Part shown: in pieces, positions 41,208-49,934 of the stretch
Layout: each line of letters starts with the position of its first letter
Position numbering within the stretch: position 1 is the first letter of the stretch
Assembly: GCA_965217265.1 (NCBI GenBank)
Contig: CBDCHP010000003.1
Span: 1-64,000 of the forward strand
DNA length: 64,000 bases
Origin: JAGRGG01 sp965217265
GTDB taxonomy: Bacteria; Pseudomonadota; Alphaproteobacteria; Geminicoccales; Geminicoccaceae
Direction of reading: 5' to 3'
The notes under the pieces: model-generated
The model's database searches: none
What the model was told of the DNA's origin: nothing
The model's input: only the letters and a program-made list of their open reading frames with translations
Program-made: the position numbers and the translations under genes

Positions 41208-41958
41208 TTTGGGGCTGGTCTAGATAAGGTATTTGCGCCGCCACTTTTTGAGCAGGCCGAGCTGCGTTTGTGGCAGCAGGTGGTTGAACCTGAACTCGCA
41301 CTCCTTGAGGTAGAGATGGAAGTAGGGTTTGGGAATACTCCCGGATCGGGGTCCGGGGCAGGCTGTTGAAGCGTCTTAGGTGACGCTTGGCTCCAGAAGT
41401 TCTCGATGCCATTGATGTGGTTGCGGCGATCTTCATCAACAAAAGCTGTCGCGTGGTTGATGCGCCGATGATGGAAGTGGCTGACATCGAGCACATTGTA
41501 GGCCTTCCAACTGTCACTGTAGACGATCGGGTCGGGGACATGCGCTCGATGATCCGTAGCAAGGTTGCGCCCGATGCATCGGGTATGATCTTGGTATAGA
41601 CTTCGTCGCCGCGCTTGAGAATGCCGAATACCGCCACTTTGCCGGTCGCACCCCGTCCCCGCTTGCCCTTGCGCGCACCGCCGAAATAGCTTGCATCGAC
41701 TTCAATCTCGTCGGCAATCGGGCTCTCGGCCTCTAGCTCGTAGGCGATCATCTTGCGCAGCTTGTGAAAGAACAGGGTCGCTGTATGACGATTCACATCG
41801 ACCAGTTCGCCCGCCGCGCGATTGGATACCAAGCGGCGCTTGGCATCCTCCCCACGAACATCTCCAGCAACCTGTGCGGCCGGTAAGTGTCTAATCTACA
41901 ACGCCTTCTTGCCATGCCGCCCCGACAAGCAAGAGTGCTTATCTAGGCCAGCCCCAAA
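41208..41958 (-). mobile_element. Degenerate IS1595-family insertion sequence
   Basis: An element of about 750 bp with matching terminal inverted repeats: TTTGGGGCTGGTCTAGATAAG at the left end (41208-41228) and its inverse CTTATCTAGGCCAGCCCCAAA (41938-41958), differing at one base. It encodes an ISXO2-like transposase on the minus strand that is broken by frameshifts. I could not identify a clear target-site duplication; both flanks are homopolymer-rich. It lies between two polysaccharide genes and is probably no longer autonomous. Confidence 0.85.
41220..41915 (-). pseudogene. IS1595-family (ISXO2-like) transposase, frameshifted
   Basis: Family similarity is spread over all three minus frames. 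A first frame runs from the ATG at 41915 (HRLLEMFVGRMPSAAW). A second starts near 41832 (VDVNRHTATLFFHKLRKMIA, then IADEIEVDASYFGGARKGKR with the first catalytic Asp). A third near 41500-41380 gives VLDVSHFHHRRINHA and HINGIENFWSQA with the catalytic Glu-containing helix. The C-terminal LYLKECEFRFNHLL is in yet another frame and ends at 41220. At least three frameshifts make it inactive. Confidence 0.85.
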
Positions 41959-42080
41959 GTTTTTTTGGCGTACGATAGGACAGCGTTTTTTGTTTGAGTG
42001 CCGGTCGTTAACACATCATCATGCTTTTTCGTGCCTTTAATTGGGCAGAGCTTGCATCGACCAGTTTAAGGGGCTTTCGC

Positions 42081-43238
42081 ATGATGATTCGAGCCGTAGC
42101 GGGACGTTTTTCCCCCCTCTTTGTGCCGGCACAGCGACCGCTTGCCAAAAACATAACACCATTGACTTCATTACGCTTTTTTGCCGCAATTTGGGTAGTA
42201 TTTTTACACTACTCTAAAGATGCGCCTTTTGACGTCAATAATGTTACATACTTTGTCTATAACGGCACGTCTGCTGTTGATTTGTTTTTCATTCTCAGCG
42301 GCTTCATCTTGGCACACTGTTATCTGAATGCTATCGTTGAGGAACGATTCGCCTATGGGCGTTATCTCTGGCGACGCTTTGCGCGGATATATCCGCTGCA
42401 TCTCGTCACCTTCTTGCCGTTCTTCGTCCTCATGCTCGCGGCCGGGGCCGGATTCGTCACGCTGACGCACCCAGAAGCTTATGTCTGGGATGCCGTATTG
42501 CCGAACCTGCTCTTGCTGCACGCTTGGGGTACGATCGACGGCGTGTCGTTCAATTATCCTTCCTGGTCGGTCAGTGCCGAATGGTTCGCCTATCTACTGC
42601 TTCCCGCTTTTGCGTGGCTGGCGCTGCGGCTGAGGCCACTAGTCGGTGTCGGCGTCGCTATCGTCTTGCTGCTCGTTGCCGCCCTCATCGCCAACGAATT
42701 CCTGACCCGCGAGGTGGCAGAACTGACATACGATTTTGGTATCTTGCGCATCGTGCCGTCGTTCTTACTCGGTATCGTCACCTATCGCCTGAGCCAAGCC
42801 TACGACGTGGCACCGTCGCTAGCCTGGATCCTGCTGGCAACGCTGCTGCTGCTCTTGGGCTTGTTGCTGCACGCCCTACCGACGCCTCTCATCGCTATGC
42901 CGCTCATGGCGCTGCTCATCTTCACGCTGGCCTCGCTGCATCGCCAGGATAGGAGTCGATCTCTCGATCGGCCGACGCTCGTCTATCTCGGCGAGATCTC
43001 CTATGCCATCTACATGACGCACGCAATGATCGACGTCTTCTACTTCAACGCCATGCACATGCTGTGGCCAGACAAAGGCATGGTCGGCGGTCTCGCCGTC
43101 TGGCTCGGCGGTCTTGCCCTCACCATACCGCTCGCCGCACTCGCCTATCACCTCATCGAGAATCCGGCCCGCCGCTGGCTCACCGGTGGGCGCTGGCACA
43201 GGAGGGCCATACGAAGGGACGTGCCAGGAACCGCTTAA
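42081..43238 (+). CDS. Acyltransferase family 3 membrane protein (OafA/ExoZ-like)
   Basis: 385 residues. The ATG at 42081 is preferred because AAGGGG lies 7 nt upstream; an ATG at 42021 has no ribosome binding site. About ten membrane segments. Family motifs are LTSLRFFAAIWVVFLHY, with the conserved R and H, then GFILAHCY and RRFARIYPLHL. It O-acetylates or O-succinylates sugars of exported polysaccharides at the inner membrane. GC content of its first 300 bp is clearly lower than the surrounding genes, which together with the adjacent IS suggests acquisition. Confidence 0.85.
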   Translation: MMIRAVAGRFSPLFVPAQRPLAKNITPLTSLRFFAAIWVVFLHYSKDAPFDVNNVTYFVYNGTSAVDLFFILSGFILAHCYLNAIVEERFAYGRYLWRRFARIYPLHLVTFLPFFVLMLAAGAGFVTLTHPEAYVWDAVLPNLLLLHAWGTIDGVSFNYPSWSVSAEWFAYLLLPAFAWLALRLRPLVGVGVAIVLLLVAALIANEFLTREVAELTYDFGILRIVPSFLLGIVTYRLSQAYDVAPSLAWILLATLLLLLGLLLHALPTPLIAMPLMALLIFTLASLHRQDRSRSLDRPTLVYLGEISYAIYMTHAMIDVFYFNAMHMLWPDKGMVGGLAVWLGGLALTIPLAALAYHLIENPARRWLTGGRWHRRAIRRDVPGTA

Positions 43239-43289
43239 TAGGAATATTGACCTTTAATAGGTAAACTGTCATAGTGTTTTCCTCCTCGC

Positions 43290-43307
43290 GCACGGGATCG
43301 CCCGTGC
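43290..43307 (+). terminator. Short hairpin between acyltransferase and repeat-protein genes
   Basis: GCACGGG-ATCG-CCCGTGC is a perfect 7-bp stem with a 4-nt loop, 52 bp after the acyltransferase stop and 11 bp before the GGAGG of the next gene. It lacks a T tract, so it may be a weak terminator or a leader hairpin. Confidence 0.4.
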
Positions 43308-43332
43308 CTGACCTTCTCTGGAGGACACTGTC

Positions 43333-46300
43333 TTGCCCGCTGCCCTACCGGACACGGCTTCGACCACGACCGAATCGCCGGTCGCCATCGACGTTCTTGC
43401 CAACGACGCAGGTTCAAATCTGACCTTAGTCGGCGTCACCGAACCGGCACACGGTGCAGTGACGCCGACCGCGCCGGGCGTTTTGACTTACACGCCGGGC
43501 CCCGGCTTCACCGGTCAGGACACCTTCGCATACACGGTCGCCGACGCGAACGATGTGACGGCACAGGTTCAGGTCACGGTGCTCGTATCGCCGCTGAGCG
43601 CACCGATCGGGAGCAATCCTGACGGGCTCGTCACCACGATCGGCACGCCGATCGTGGTGTCCGTTCCGGTCGAGGACGAGAACGGTGAACCGTTGAACCT
43701 CGTCGGCGTCGCGAGCCCCAGCCACGGCACGATCGAAGTTTTGCCCGACCAGTCGATCCGCTACGTGCCGCAGGACGATTTCACCGGGATTGACCACTTC
43801 TCCTACGACATCACCGATGCGGCCGGGCAAACCGCGAGCAGCCTCGTCACGGTGAGCGTCGTCACGCCGAACACGGCGCCGGTCGCCAACGATGATATCG
43901 TGGTGACCACCGCCAGCACGCCGATCCGCATCGACATGCTCGCCGACGACATCGATCCCGACAGCGGTGCCTTACGACTCTCGGCACTGACCATGCCGAG
44001 CTATGGCGGTCTCAGCGTCAATGCCGACCAGTCGGTCACGTACACCCCGAGAAGCGGCTATTCGGGCGAGGACAGCTTCACCTACCAGATCGAGGACGAG
44101 CGCGGCGGCGTCGCGACCGGTACGGTGCGCGTCACCATCAGCAGCGCGAACGAGCCGCCGAGCGTCACGGACGACAAGGTCATTACGCCGGTAGGAACGC
44201 CGGTCAAGATCAATATCCTCGCCAACGATAATGACCCTGAAGGGAAAGCGCTCACCATTTCCGCCCTCACCTTGCCGCAACACGGCAAGCTGGCGTTAGG
44301 GGAAGATCAGAGCCTGCTCTACACGCCGAACGACGGCTTCGTCGGCAGCGACGCTTTCACCTATCAAGTCAAGGACGCCGACGAGGGCTACACGGGCGGT
44401 GAGGTATTCATCGAAGTCATCTCCTCGGCCGAGACACGACCGACTTATGCCAACGGTGCCGCTTACCGACGGCGGCTTATCGTGCCGGCGCAGAACGAGG
44501 CCGATGCAACCGCTATAGGCTTCGTCATGCTGGTGCACGAGCGCGGTGACTGGCTGAAGCCGGCGACCGCCGGGGGCCGAATCGAGAGTGCCGACGCCGC
44601 CGATCTGTGCTTCGAGCTTGAAGACGGAACCCGGCTGGATCACGGCATCAAGCGTTACGATCCAGCGAACGGAGAGGTAGTTGCCTGGGTGCGGTTGCCG
44701 ACGTGGGACCTGGGCCAACAGGTGCAGATCTACGTCTACTACGGCAAGACCGACGTCAGCGCCGATCCGGCCGGTGAGCGAGCGGTCTGGCAAGACTATC
44801 TCGGCGTCTGGGACGGCCAGAGTGGGTGCGACCGCACGACGACTGGGCGCGACCTGACCTTGTCCGGCACGATCGCCGAGGGTGAGCTTAACGGTCCATG
44901 CGGTCGCTTCGACGGCACAGTCAGGGGTAGCCTCGACGACGCGAGCTTTCTCGACGGCCTCGACGCCTTCTCGGTCCACACGTTCGTCGACGTCGATCCG
45001 GCCTCGATCGGCACCGACAAGGGCATCGTCTCGCAAGGCGCCATCACCGGTGCCGACAAGGATCAGGGCTTCAGTTTGCGCTTCGATGCGAATGGCTACT
45101 TCGGTGGTGCCGCCAACACGATCCTCTGGCAGGTCGATACGACGGCCGGGTTGACGCGCGTCGAGGGGCCGGTCAAGGCTCAGCGTTCTGGGCGGATGCA
45201 GATCACCGGCGTCTGGGAACGGGGCAAGCCGCCGCGGCTCTACCTCGATAGCCTGCCGGTGCGTCCGACCAATACACCCGAAGTGCCCGACGGAACGATG
45301 GTGACGCAGCCGGGACCTCTGATACTCGCGGCCGCGGCAAAGGACGGCGTCGACGGGGGCTGGATTGGTTGCATCGACGACGTGCGCTTGCAAGCAGGCG
45401 TTTCCTCGCCGGCGCGCGTCGCCGCCGAGCACGCGAGTGGGGCCGACCCCGCCGCCTTCTACGGCCTCGGAGGCGAGGATCGTCCGGACGATCCGGTCGC
45501 GGCACCGGTCGCGCCACCGCGTCGCTTAAGCATCACGTCGGGTGAGCAGGTCGATACGGACGTTCTCGAAGCTGCCGTCGTCGATGGCGGTGCAACACCT
45601 ACGCTCGTTGCGACCGGGCAGGCGGCGCACGGCGATGTCAGCATCGTCGACGGCAAGCTCCGCTACACCGGCGCTGACGGCTACATCGGCGAGGATCGCT
45701 TCACCTACGATATCGGCGCTGACGGCAAGGTTAGCACTGGCACAATCGTCGTCGTGTCGCACGCTGCAGATTTATCCGATGAAGCGGACACGAGCACCAC
45801 GGAAGAACCGGTCGTGACCACGCCTCCTGACCCGGGCCCGTCCTACAGGCCGCCCGCAGGTCTGAGCGCGATCGAGGTCGATAGCGACGCCGCATTCGAG
45901 GCCGCCTTGAAGCGCTTCAAGTCGGGGGCGACGAGGCCTTTGTCGACCGGCAGCGACAAGATCGTCGTGACCGGACCACTCTCGAAGCGGCACGTTATCG
46001 GGGACATCGATACCTCCTCAGGCCCGCTCGTGATCGAGGGCGCACACCAGGACCTGAAAACCGTCGCGAGCGACGGACCGATCGTGAGCGGCCAGCTCGT
46101 CGCCCGGAGCCCGGTGTGGCTCTACGGCCTGCGCATCGCGAACGACCGTGCCGATCGTTACAGCTCAAACGATGCGAGGGCACCCTATCGTGTCATCCTC
46201 GCCCCCGGCTCCGCCGGCTCCTCGATCACGCACTGCTACATCCGCGGTCAGCAGTGCGTCGGTTCGGGCGATCCGGCGATCAACAACACGACCGGTGTGC

Positions 46301-47160
46301 CGGACGTGACGGTGGCGTTCACCCACTTCTTCACCGGCAAGGAGAACGCGGGCAACTCGAAGCAGCTCCTGGCCGGGATCCAGAACTTCAAGCCTTACAA
46401 GGATTTGCCGCACCGCTGGAAGGTCTATCGCTGCCTGTTCGAGAAGCGAACCAGCGTGAACTACAGCGAGGATCGGATGATCTACATCGCGCACGGCTGG
46501 GACAAGAAGACCGATGTGATCAAGGATCGCGTTACCGCCGACGAGTGGCTGATCGAAGAGAATATGAGCATGGGCAACTCGTCCCGCTCGCTCTACTACC
46601 TCAAGCAGATCGGACCGGGCTCGATTATTCGCCGCAATCATCACGCGATGGCGAAGTCGCGCGGCGAAGCGCTGATGCGCGGCAACGCCTCGAACGGCGT
46701 GCTGGTCCAAGGCGAGTGGTACGAACGCCTCGGCACGGTCCACATCCAAGGGATCAACCATGTCTACGAAGGCTGCGATTTCGGCGACAACGCCGTGCGC
46801 TTGGCCTGTACCGGCATTCATAAGATCAACGGCCGCATTCAAGAAGGCGCCGACGGACTGATCCTGCGTGGCTGCGTCGGAGGCCACTACCAACTTGGTT
46901 GCATTGCCGGCAACCAGAACATCGTCTTCAAGACAGCGCTGAAGAACGTCACGTTCGAGGGGCTTTCAGGCGTGAAATCCTGGAAAGACGATGCCCGCAA
47001 GGATGTTGTCTGGGTTCCGGACGGCTCGCGCATCAAGAGCGGTCATGGCAAGATCGATACGGGCAGCACTATGCGCAACCTCACGACCTTGAGCCGTCCG
47101 GTGACGGTCGCACGGTCCGATATCGGCCGTGCCGATGTGGGTCCGGGTGCTGACCTATAG
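43333..47160 (+). CDS. Large multidomain Ig-like/LamG/beta-helix protein
   Basis: 1275 residues from a TTG that has GGAGG about 9 nt upstream. Four tandem Ig-like (cadherin-like, Big_9 type) repeats of about 90 residues fill positions 1-365; each ends in a YTP...F.G.D.F.Y...D block. A DUF2341-like domain (about 368-500, YRRRLIVPAQNEADATAIGF) leads into a LamG-like lectin fold (to about 690). A fifth Ig-like repeat spans about 715-800. The C-terminal 430 residues look like a right-handed beta-helix of the polysaccharide-lyase kind. No signal peptide is visible. Secretion by a type I-like route or a missed N terminus are both possible. Binding or cleavage of the locus polysaccharide is inferred. 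Confidence 0.75.
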   Translation: MPAALPDTASTTTESPVAIDVLANDAGSNLTLVGVTEPAHGAVTPTAPGVLTYTPGPGFTGQDTFAYTVADANDVTAQVQVTVLVSPLSAPIGSNPDGLVTTIGTPIVVSVPVEDENGEPLNLVGVASPSHGTIEVLPDQSIRYVPQDDFTGIDHFSYDITDAAGQTASSLVTVSVVTPNTAPVANDDIVVTTASTPIRIDMLADDIDPDSGALRLSALTMPSYGGLSVNADQSVTYTPRSGYSGEDSFTYQIEDERGGVATGTVRVTISSANEPPSVTDDKVITPVGTPVKINILANDNDPEGKALTISALTLPQHGKLALGEDQSLLYTPNDGFVGSDAFTYQVKDADEGYTGGEVFIEVISSAETRPTYANGAAYRRRLIVPAQNEADATAIGFVMLVHERGDWLKPATAGGRIESADAADLCFELEDGTRLDHGIKRYDPANGEVVAWVRLPTWDLGQQVQIYVYYGKTDVSADPAGERAVWQDYLGVWDGQSGCDRTTTGRDLTLSGTIAEGELNGPCGRFDGTVRGSLDDASFLDGLDAFSVHTFVDVDPASIGTDKGIVSQGAITGADKDQGFSLRFDANGYFGGAANTILWQVDTTAGLTRVEGPVKAQRSGRMQITGVWERGKPPRLYLDSLPVRPTNTPEVPDGTMVTQPGPLILAAAAKDGVDGGWIGCIDDVRLQAGVSSPARVAAEHASGADPAAFYGLGGEDRPDDPVAAPVAPPRRLSITSGEQVDTDVLEAAVVDGGATPTLVATGQAAHGDVSIVDGKLRYTGADGYIGEDRFTYDIGADGKVSTGTIVVVSHAADLSDEADTSTTEEPVVTTPPDPGPSYRPPAGLSAIEVDSDAAFEAALKRFKSGATRPLSTGSDKIVVTGPLSKRHVIGDIDTSSGPLVIEGAHQDLKTVASDGPIVSGQLVARSPVWLYGLRIANDRADRYSSNDARAPYRVILAPGSAGSSITHCYIRGQQCVGSGDPAINNTTGVPDVTVAFTHFFTGKENAGNSKQLLAGIQNFKPYKDLPHRWKVYRCLFEKRTSVNYSEDRMIYIAHGWDKKTDVIKDRVTADEWLIEENMSMGNSSRSLYYLKQIGPGSIIRRNHHAMAKSRGEALMRGNASNGVLVQGEWYERLGTVHIQGINHVYEGCDFGDNAVRLACTGIHKINGRIQEGADGLILRGCVGGHYQLGCIAGNQNIVFKTALKNVTFEGLSGVKSWKDDARKDVVWVPDGSRIKSGHGKIDTGSTMRNLTTLSRPVTVARSDIGRADVGPGADL

Positions 47161-47276
47161 GGGCTTTCGTAGGCGCTATCGGTTCACGCGAAGCGCTTTA
47201 TCTTGTTGTTCTAAGGCCTCTTTGGCTTTGGTCGCAATTGGTCACGCTTAAAAACGTCTTGAATTGCCGTGGGCTT

Positions 47277-47303
47277 GTGGCGGGAAAAATGCTTTCCCGC
47301 CAC
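47277..47303. terminator. Strong hairpin between convergent genes
   Basis: GTGGCGGGAA (47277-47286) pairs perfectly with TTCCCGCCAC (47294-47303) around a 7-nt A-rich loop. It lies 117 bp after the large repeat-protein gene and 4 bp beyond the stop of the convergent flippase gene. Position and stability suggest a shared terminator, although neither side has a long T tract. Confidence 0.6.
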
Positions 47304-47306
47304 GGC

Positions 47307-48596
47307 TCAATTGGTCTCAACAGTCACCGAACGTGCCCGGGCGATGCGCCACGCGGCGGCAAACAAGACTATTTGTACGAGAGTCATGCCGGCGCTGTAC
47401 AGGCCGAGCGTTGTCAGCGCCTCCAGTCTCAAACCCCACCCCATCCCAAAACTGGCCGCGACCACGATCCCGCCAAGGACGCTTGCCGCGAAGTCGACGT
47501 CCTGACGGCCAAAGATGTTCAAGGTCTGCGAGATTGGCATGACAACGAAGCGCACGAGTTGCAGCGGCGCCAGGATCTGCGCAATCCGACCCGCCGTTGT
47601 CCACGCGTCGCCGAAGACGAGGCCGAACAAAGCAGGTCCAAACAGCAAGACCGGCAGCACGCCCAAGAAGCCGACGGCGAGAAAGCGCAAAGCTATTTTG
47701 ACGAACAACTCATAGATCCTGCCAGTCGTTAAAGGTGCCGCGGCACCTAAGAAAACTTGGCTCGCGGCCTGCGCCAGCAGCCGCACGGGCATCACCATGA
47801 TGCGTTGCGCCAAACCGAACCAGCCGGCAAGAATCGGGCCGTAGATGATCGCCACCAAAATTGTCGGCAGCAACTGCCCGGCACCTTGCAAGAGGGTCGA
47901 GGGCGAAGTGTAGAGCGGGTAGCGCCAGTGCCGCTTCGCCAAAAGCCACAGATCCCGCCAGCGAACGGCCCGTAACCCTCGCCGCGTCTCGCTCGTCAGC
48001 AAAGCGAGAAAAACACCCAAACGCAGAATGTAACCCAGACCGTAACCGAGCACGAGGCCGGCGGCACCCGCGCTCAAGATGCCAAAACCAAGTTGCGCCG
48101 CCGCCTGACTACCAAATTGGGCGACGCGGCCGCTACCGTTGATCCGAAATGTGCCGTGGCGGATCGAGAGATAGTCGAAGGGCTGGCCGAGCCCGATGAC
48201 GAATAGAACGGGCGGCAGCAACCAGAGCAGGGCGACCAAGCCTGGACTATCGGTCATTTCGGCGAGGGCCTCACCGCCGCCAGCGACCGCCGCCGTGGCA
48301 AGTAGGCTCATCAACAGCGTTGTTACGGTGCTGAGCACGACGAGATCGAGGGCTTCGCGCTCGTCGCGCACGACAGGCACCGCATATTCATAGCGTAAGG
48401 CCATGATGACGCCGAACATGCCGGTGAGGGCCTGGAACACGGCGAACAGGCCGAAATCGGCCGGGGTGAACAAGCGGGTGAGAAGGGGCGAGACCAGGAC
48501 GAGCATCGCTTGCCCAATGAAGGTTCCACTAGACAAGGTGGCAAGGCGTCGGGCGAACTGGCCGCGCGGCAGGCGAACAACGAGCCTTTGCAACAT
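47307..48596 (-). CDS. Polysaccharide flippase (Wzx/MATE-type)
   Basis: 429 residues from the ATG at 48596. The frame stays open for 95 more codons upstream, but that part runs into the promoter and 5' part of the divergent gene and is not family-like. About twelve membrane segments. The start ARRLATLSSGTFIGQAMLVL and the ADFGLFAVFQALTG segment are typical of the polysaccharide biosynthesis/flippase family. It moves the lipid-linked repeat unit across the inner membrane, upstream of the Wzy-like polymerase at 31129. It is the only gene of the locus besides the heparinase-like one on the minus strand. Confidence 0.83.
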   Translation of the reverse strand: MLQRLVVRLPRGQFARRLATLSSGTFIGQAMLVLVSPLLTRLFTPADFGLFAVFQALTGMFGVIMALRYEYAVPVVRDEREALDLVVLSTVTTLLMSLLATAAVAGGGEALAEMTDSPGLVALLWLLPPVLFVIGLGQPFDYLSIRHGTFRINGSGRVAQFGSQAAAQLGFGILSAGAAGLVLGYGLGYILRLGVFLALLTSETRRGLRAVRWRDLWLLAKRHWRYPLYTSPSTLLQGAGQLLPTILVAIIYGPILAGWFGLAQRIMVMPVRLLAQAASQVFLGAAAPLTTGRIYELFVKIALRFLAVGFLGVLPVLLFGPALFGLVFGDAWTTAGRIAQILAPLQLVRFVVMPISQTLNIFGRQDVDFAASVLGGIVVAASFGMGWGLRLEALTTLGLYSAGMTLVQIVLFAAAWRIARARSVTVETN

Positions 48597-48747
48597 GGGC
48601 TTAAAAGCTTTGGGTGAGAATGTTTTGGGAGGACGGACGAAACCCCTCCTCGCTCGGTAGCCCTGCCTTAGGCGCCTGTTGGCGTGGTGCCAAGCGTATC
48701 GAGCGCCTATGTTGCGTCGCGTTGTCGCCAGCAGAAAGGATTTGATT

Positions 48748-49911
48748 ATGTCGATGCCGCGTCGGGCGGTCCTCCTCGGCGGTGCGGGTATTCTTACGAC
48801 TTCAAGAAGCCTGCGTACGGCGAACGCGCGGCGCCTCATCGAGGTTGACGCCGCCGCCGAACTCGCCATAGCATTGAGCACCGCCGAACCCGGTGATTAT
48901 ATCCGCCTAGCGGACGGCGTCTATACCTCTGGCGGTCCGCTCGTGCTCAGGGCACACGCCACACCGGACGCTCCGGTTGCCGTGATCGCCGCGACGCCGG
49001 GACGTGCGGTCCTTCTCGATCCCGTTATTCTCGCCGGCACGTACGCCCGGCTCGAAGGTCTAGATCTTAATGCCTCGTCTGAAATTGACGGCGACGGCAA
49101 CCGGATCACGCGCTGCCGTTTCATCGACAATCCCGTCATGGCGCTCTTGATCCGCGGCGGGCGGGACGTGCGGGTAGATCGCTGCGAATTCGCCCGCTGC
49201 CGTGGCCGCGGCATCTCGGTCAAACCCTCGCGCGGCATGGCCGGACTGCGCATCGACCGCAATCATTTTCATGATTTCGTTGGCGCGAAGGGCGAGAACG
49301 TTCACGAGCCTTTGCAGCTGGGCCAAGGCCTGAACCGCGCCGCCATCGCTTTGGGGGCTCTCGTCGAGCGTAACCTGTTCGAGCGCGTCTCGATCGACTC
49401 CGAATGCATCTCAGTCAAGAGCTCGGCCAACACCATCCGCTACAACACGCTCCTCGATAGTCAAAGCCGCATCACCAACCGTGTCGGCAAACACAACCTC
49501 TATCACGCGAATTGGAGCGAGCGATCACACGGTATCTTGTTGCGCGACGAGGGTCACGAGGTTGTCAACAACCGCCTCATCGAGAGCGAGCGGCACGGAC
49601 TGATGGTTTGTGCCGGCAACGTCGGCACGCGCTTTAAAGCGATGCGGCTCAAGAGCGGGAAAGTCGGGCAACCTTGTGCCAAGAACGTGCGCCTCATCGG
49701 CAACGCTGCTGATCGAACCATGATCGGCTTCGCGTTCAACAACCACACCGTTCCGGCCGAGGGAACACGTCTCGAAAGCCATTTCGGTCCGATCGAGTAT
49801 GGCATCGAGACTGGTACGGTCGTGCTGGAAGAATCCTTCACTCCCGCACTGCCCACCGCTTTTCGCCTGCAGCTTGAGGATGTTGGACCGTGGGTGGGAG
49901 GCGACGATTGA
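48748..49911 (+). CDS. PL6-like (alginate lyase/chondroitinase B-type) beta-helix protein, probably exported
   Basis: 387 residues. The ATG at 48748 has AGAAAGGA 7 nt upstream. The N terminus (MSMPRRAVLLGGAGILTTSR) is signal-like. Parallel beta-helix repeats fill the rest. The PL6 active-site pattern is visible: ECISVKSSANTIRYNT with Lys224 as candidate base and ITNRVGKHN with Arg245 as candidate acid, followed by HGILLRDEGHEVVNN. PL6 enzymes cleave alginate or dermatan-type uronate polymers by beta-elimination. With an AlgD-like enzyme in the locus, it probably trims the exported uronate polysaccharide. Confidence 0.75.
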   Translation: MSMPRRAVLLGGAGILTTSRSLRTANARRLIEVDAAAELAIALSTAEPGDYIRLADGVYTSGGPLVLRAHATPDAPVAVIAATPGRAVLLDPVILAGTYARLEGLDLNASSEIDGDGNRITRCRFIDNPVMALLIRGGRDVRVDRCEFARCRGRGISVKPSRGMAGLRIDRNHFHDFVGAKGENVHEPLQLGQGLNRAAIALGALVERNLFERVSIDSECISVKSSANTIRYNTLLDSQSRITNRVGKHNLYHANWSERSHGILLRDEGHEVVNNRLIESERHGLMVCAGNVGTRFKAMRLKSGKVGQPCAKNVRLIGNAADRTMIGFAFNNHTVPAEGTRLESHFGPIEYGIETGTVVLEESFTPALPTAFRLQLEDVGPWVGGDD

Positions 49912-49934
49912 GCAAAGTCCTATAGCCGGTCGTC

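Noticed and set aside
39613..41832. A 739-codon minus-strand ORF joining transposase-like and unrelated sequence
   Set aside because: Only the first 80 or so codons match an IS1595 transposase. The rest is an out-of-frame continuation and then the antisense of the WcaJ-like gene.
47181..47200. Possible additional copy of the dispersed repeat (CACGCGAAGCGCTTTA)
   Set aside because: Only 11 bp match the element's end and there is no GC block, tract or centre; too short to count.
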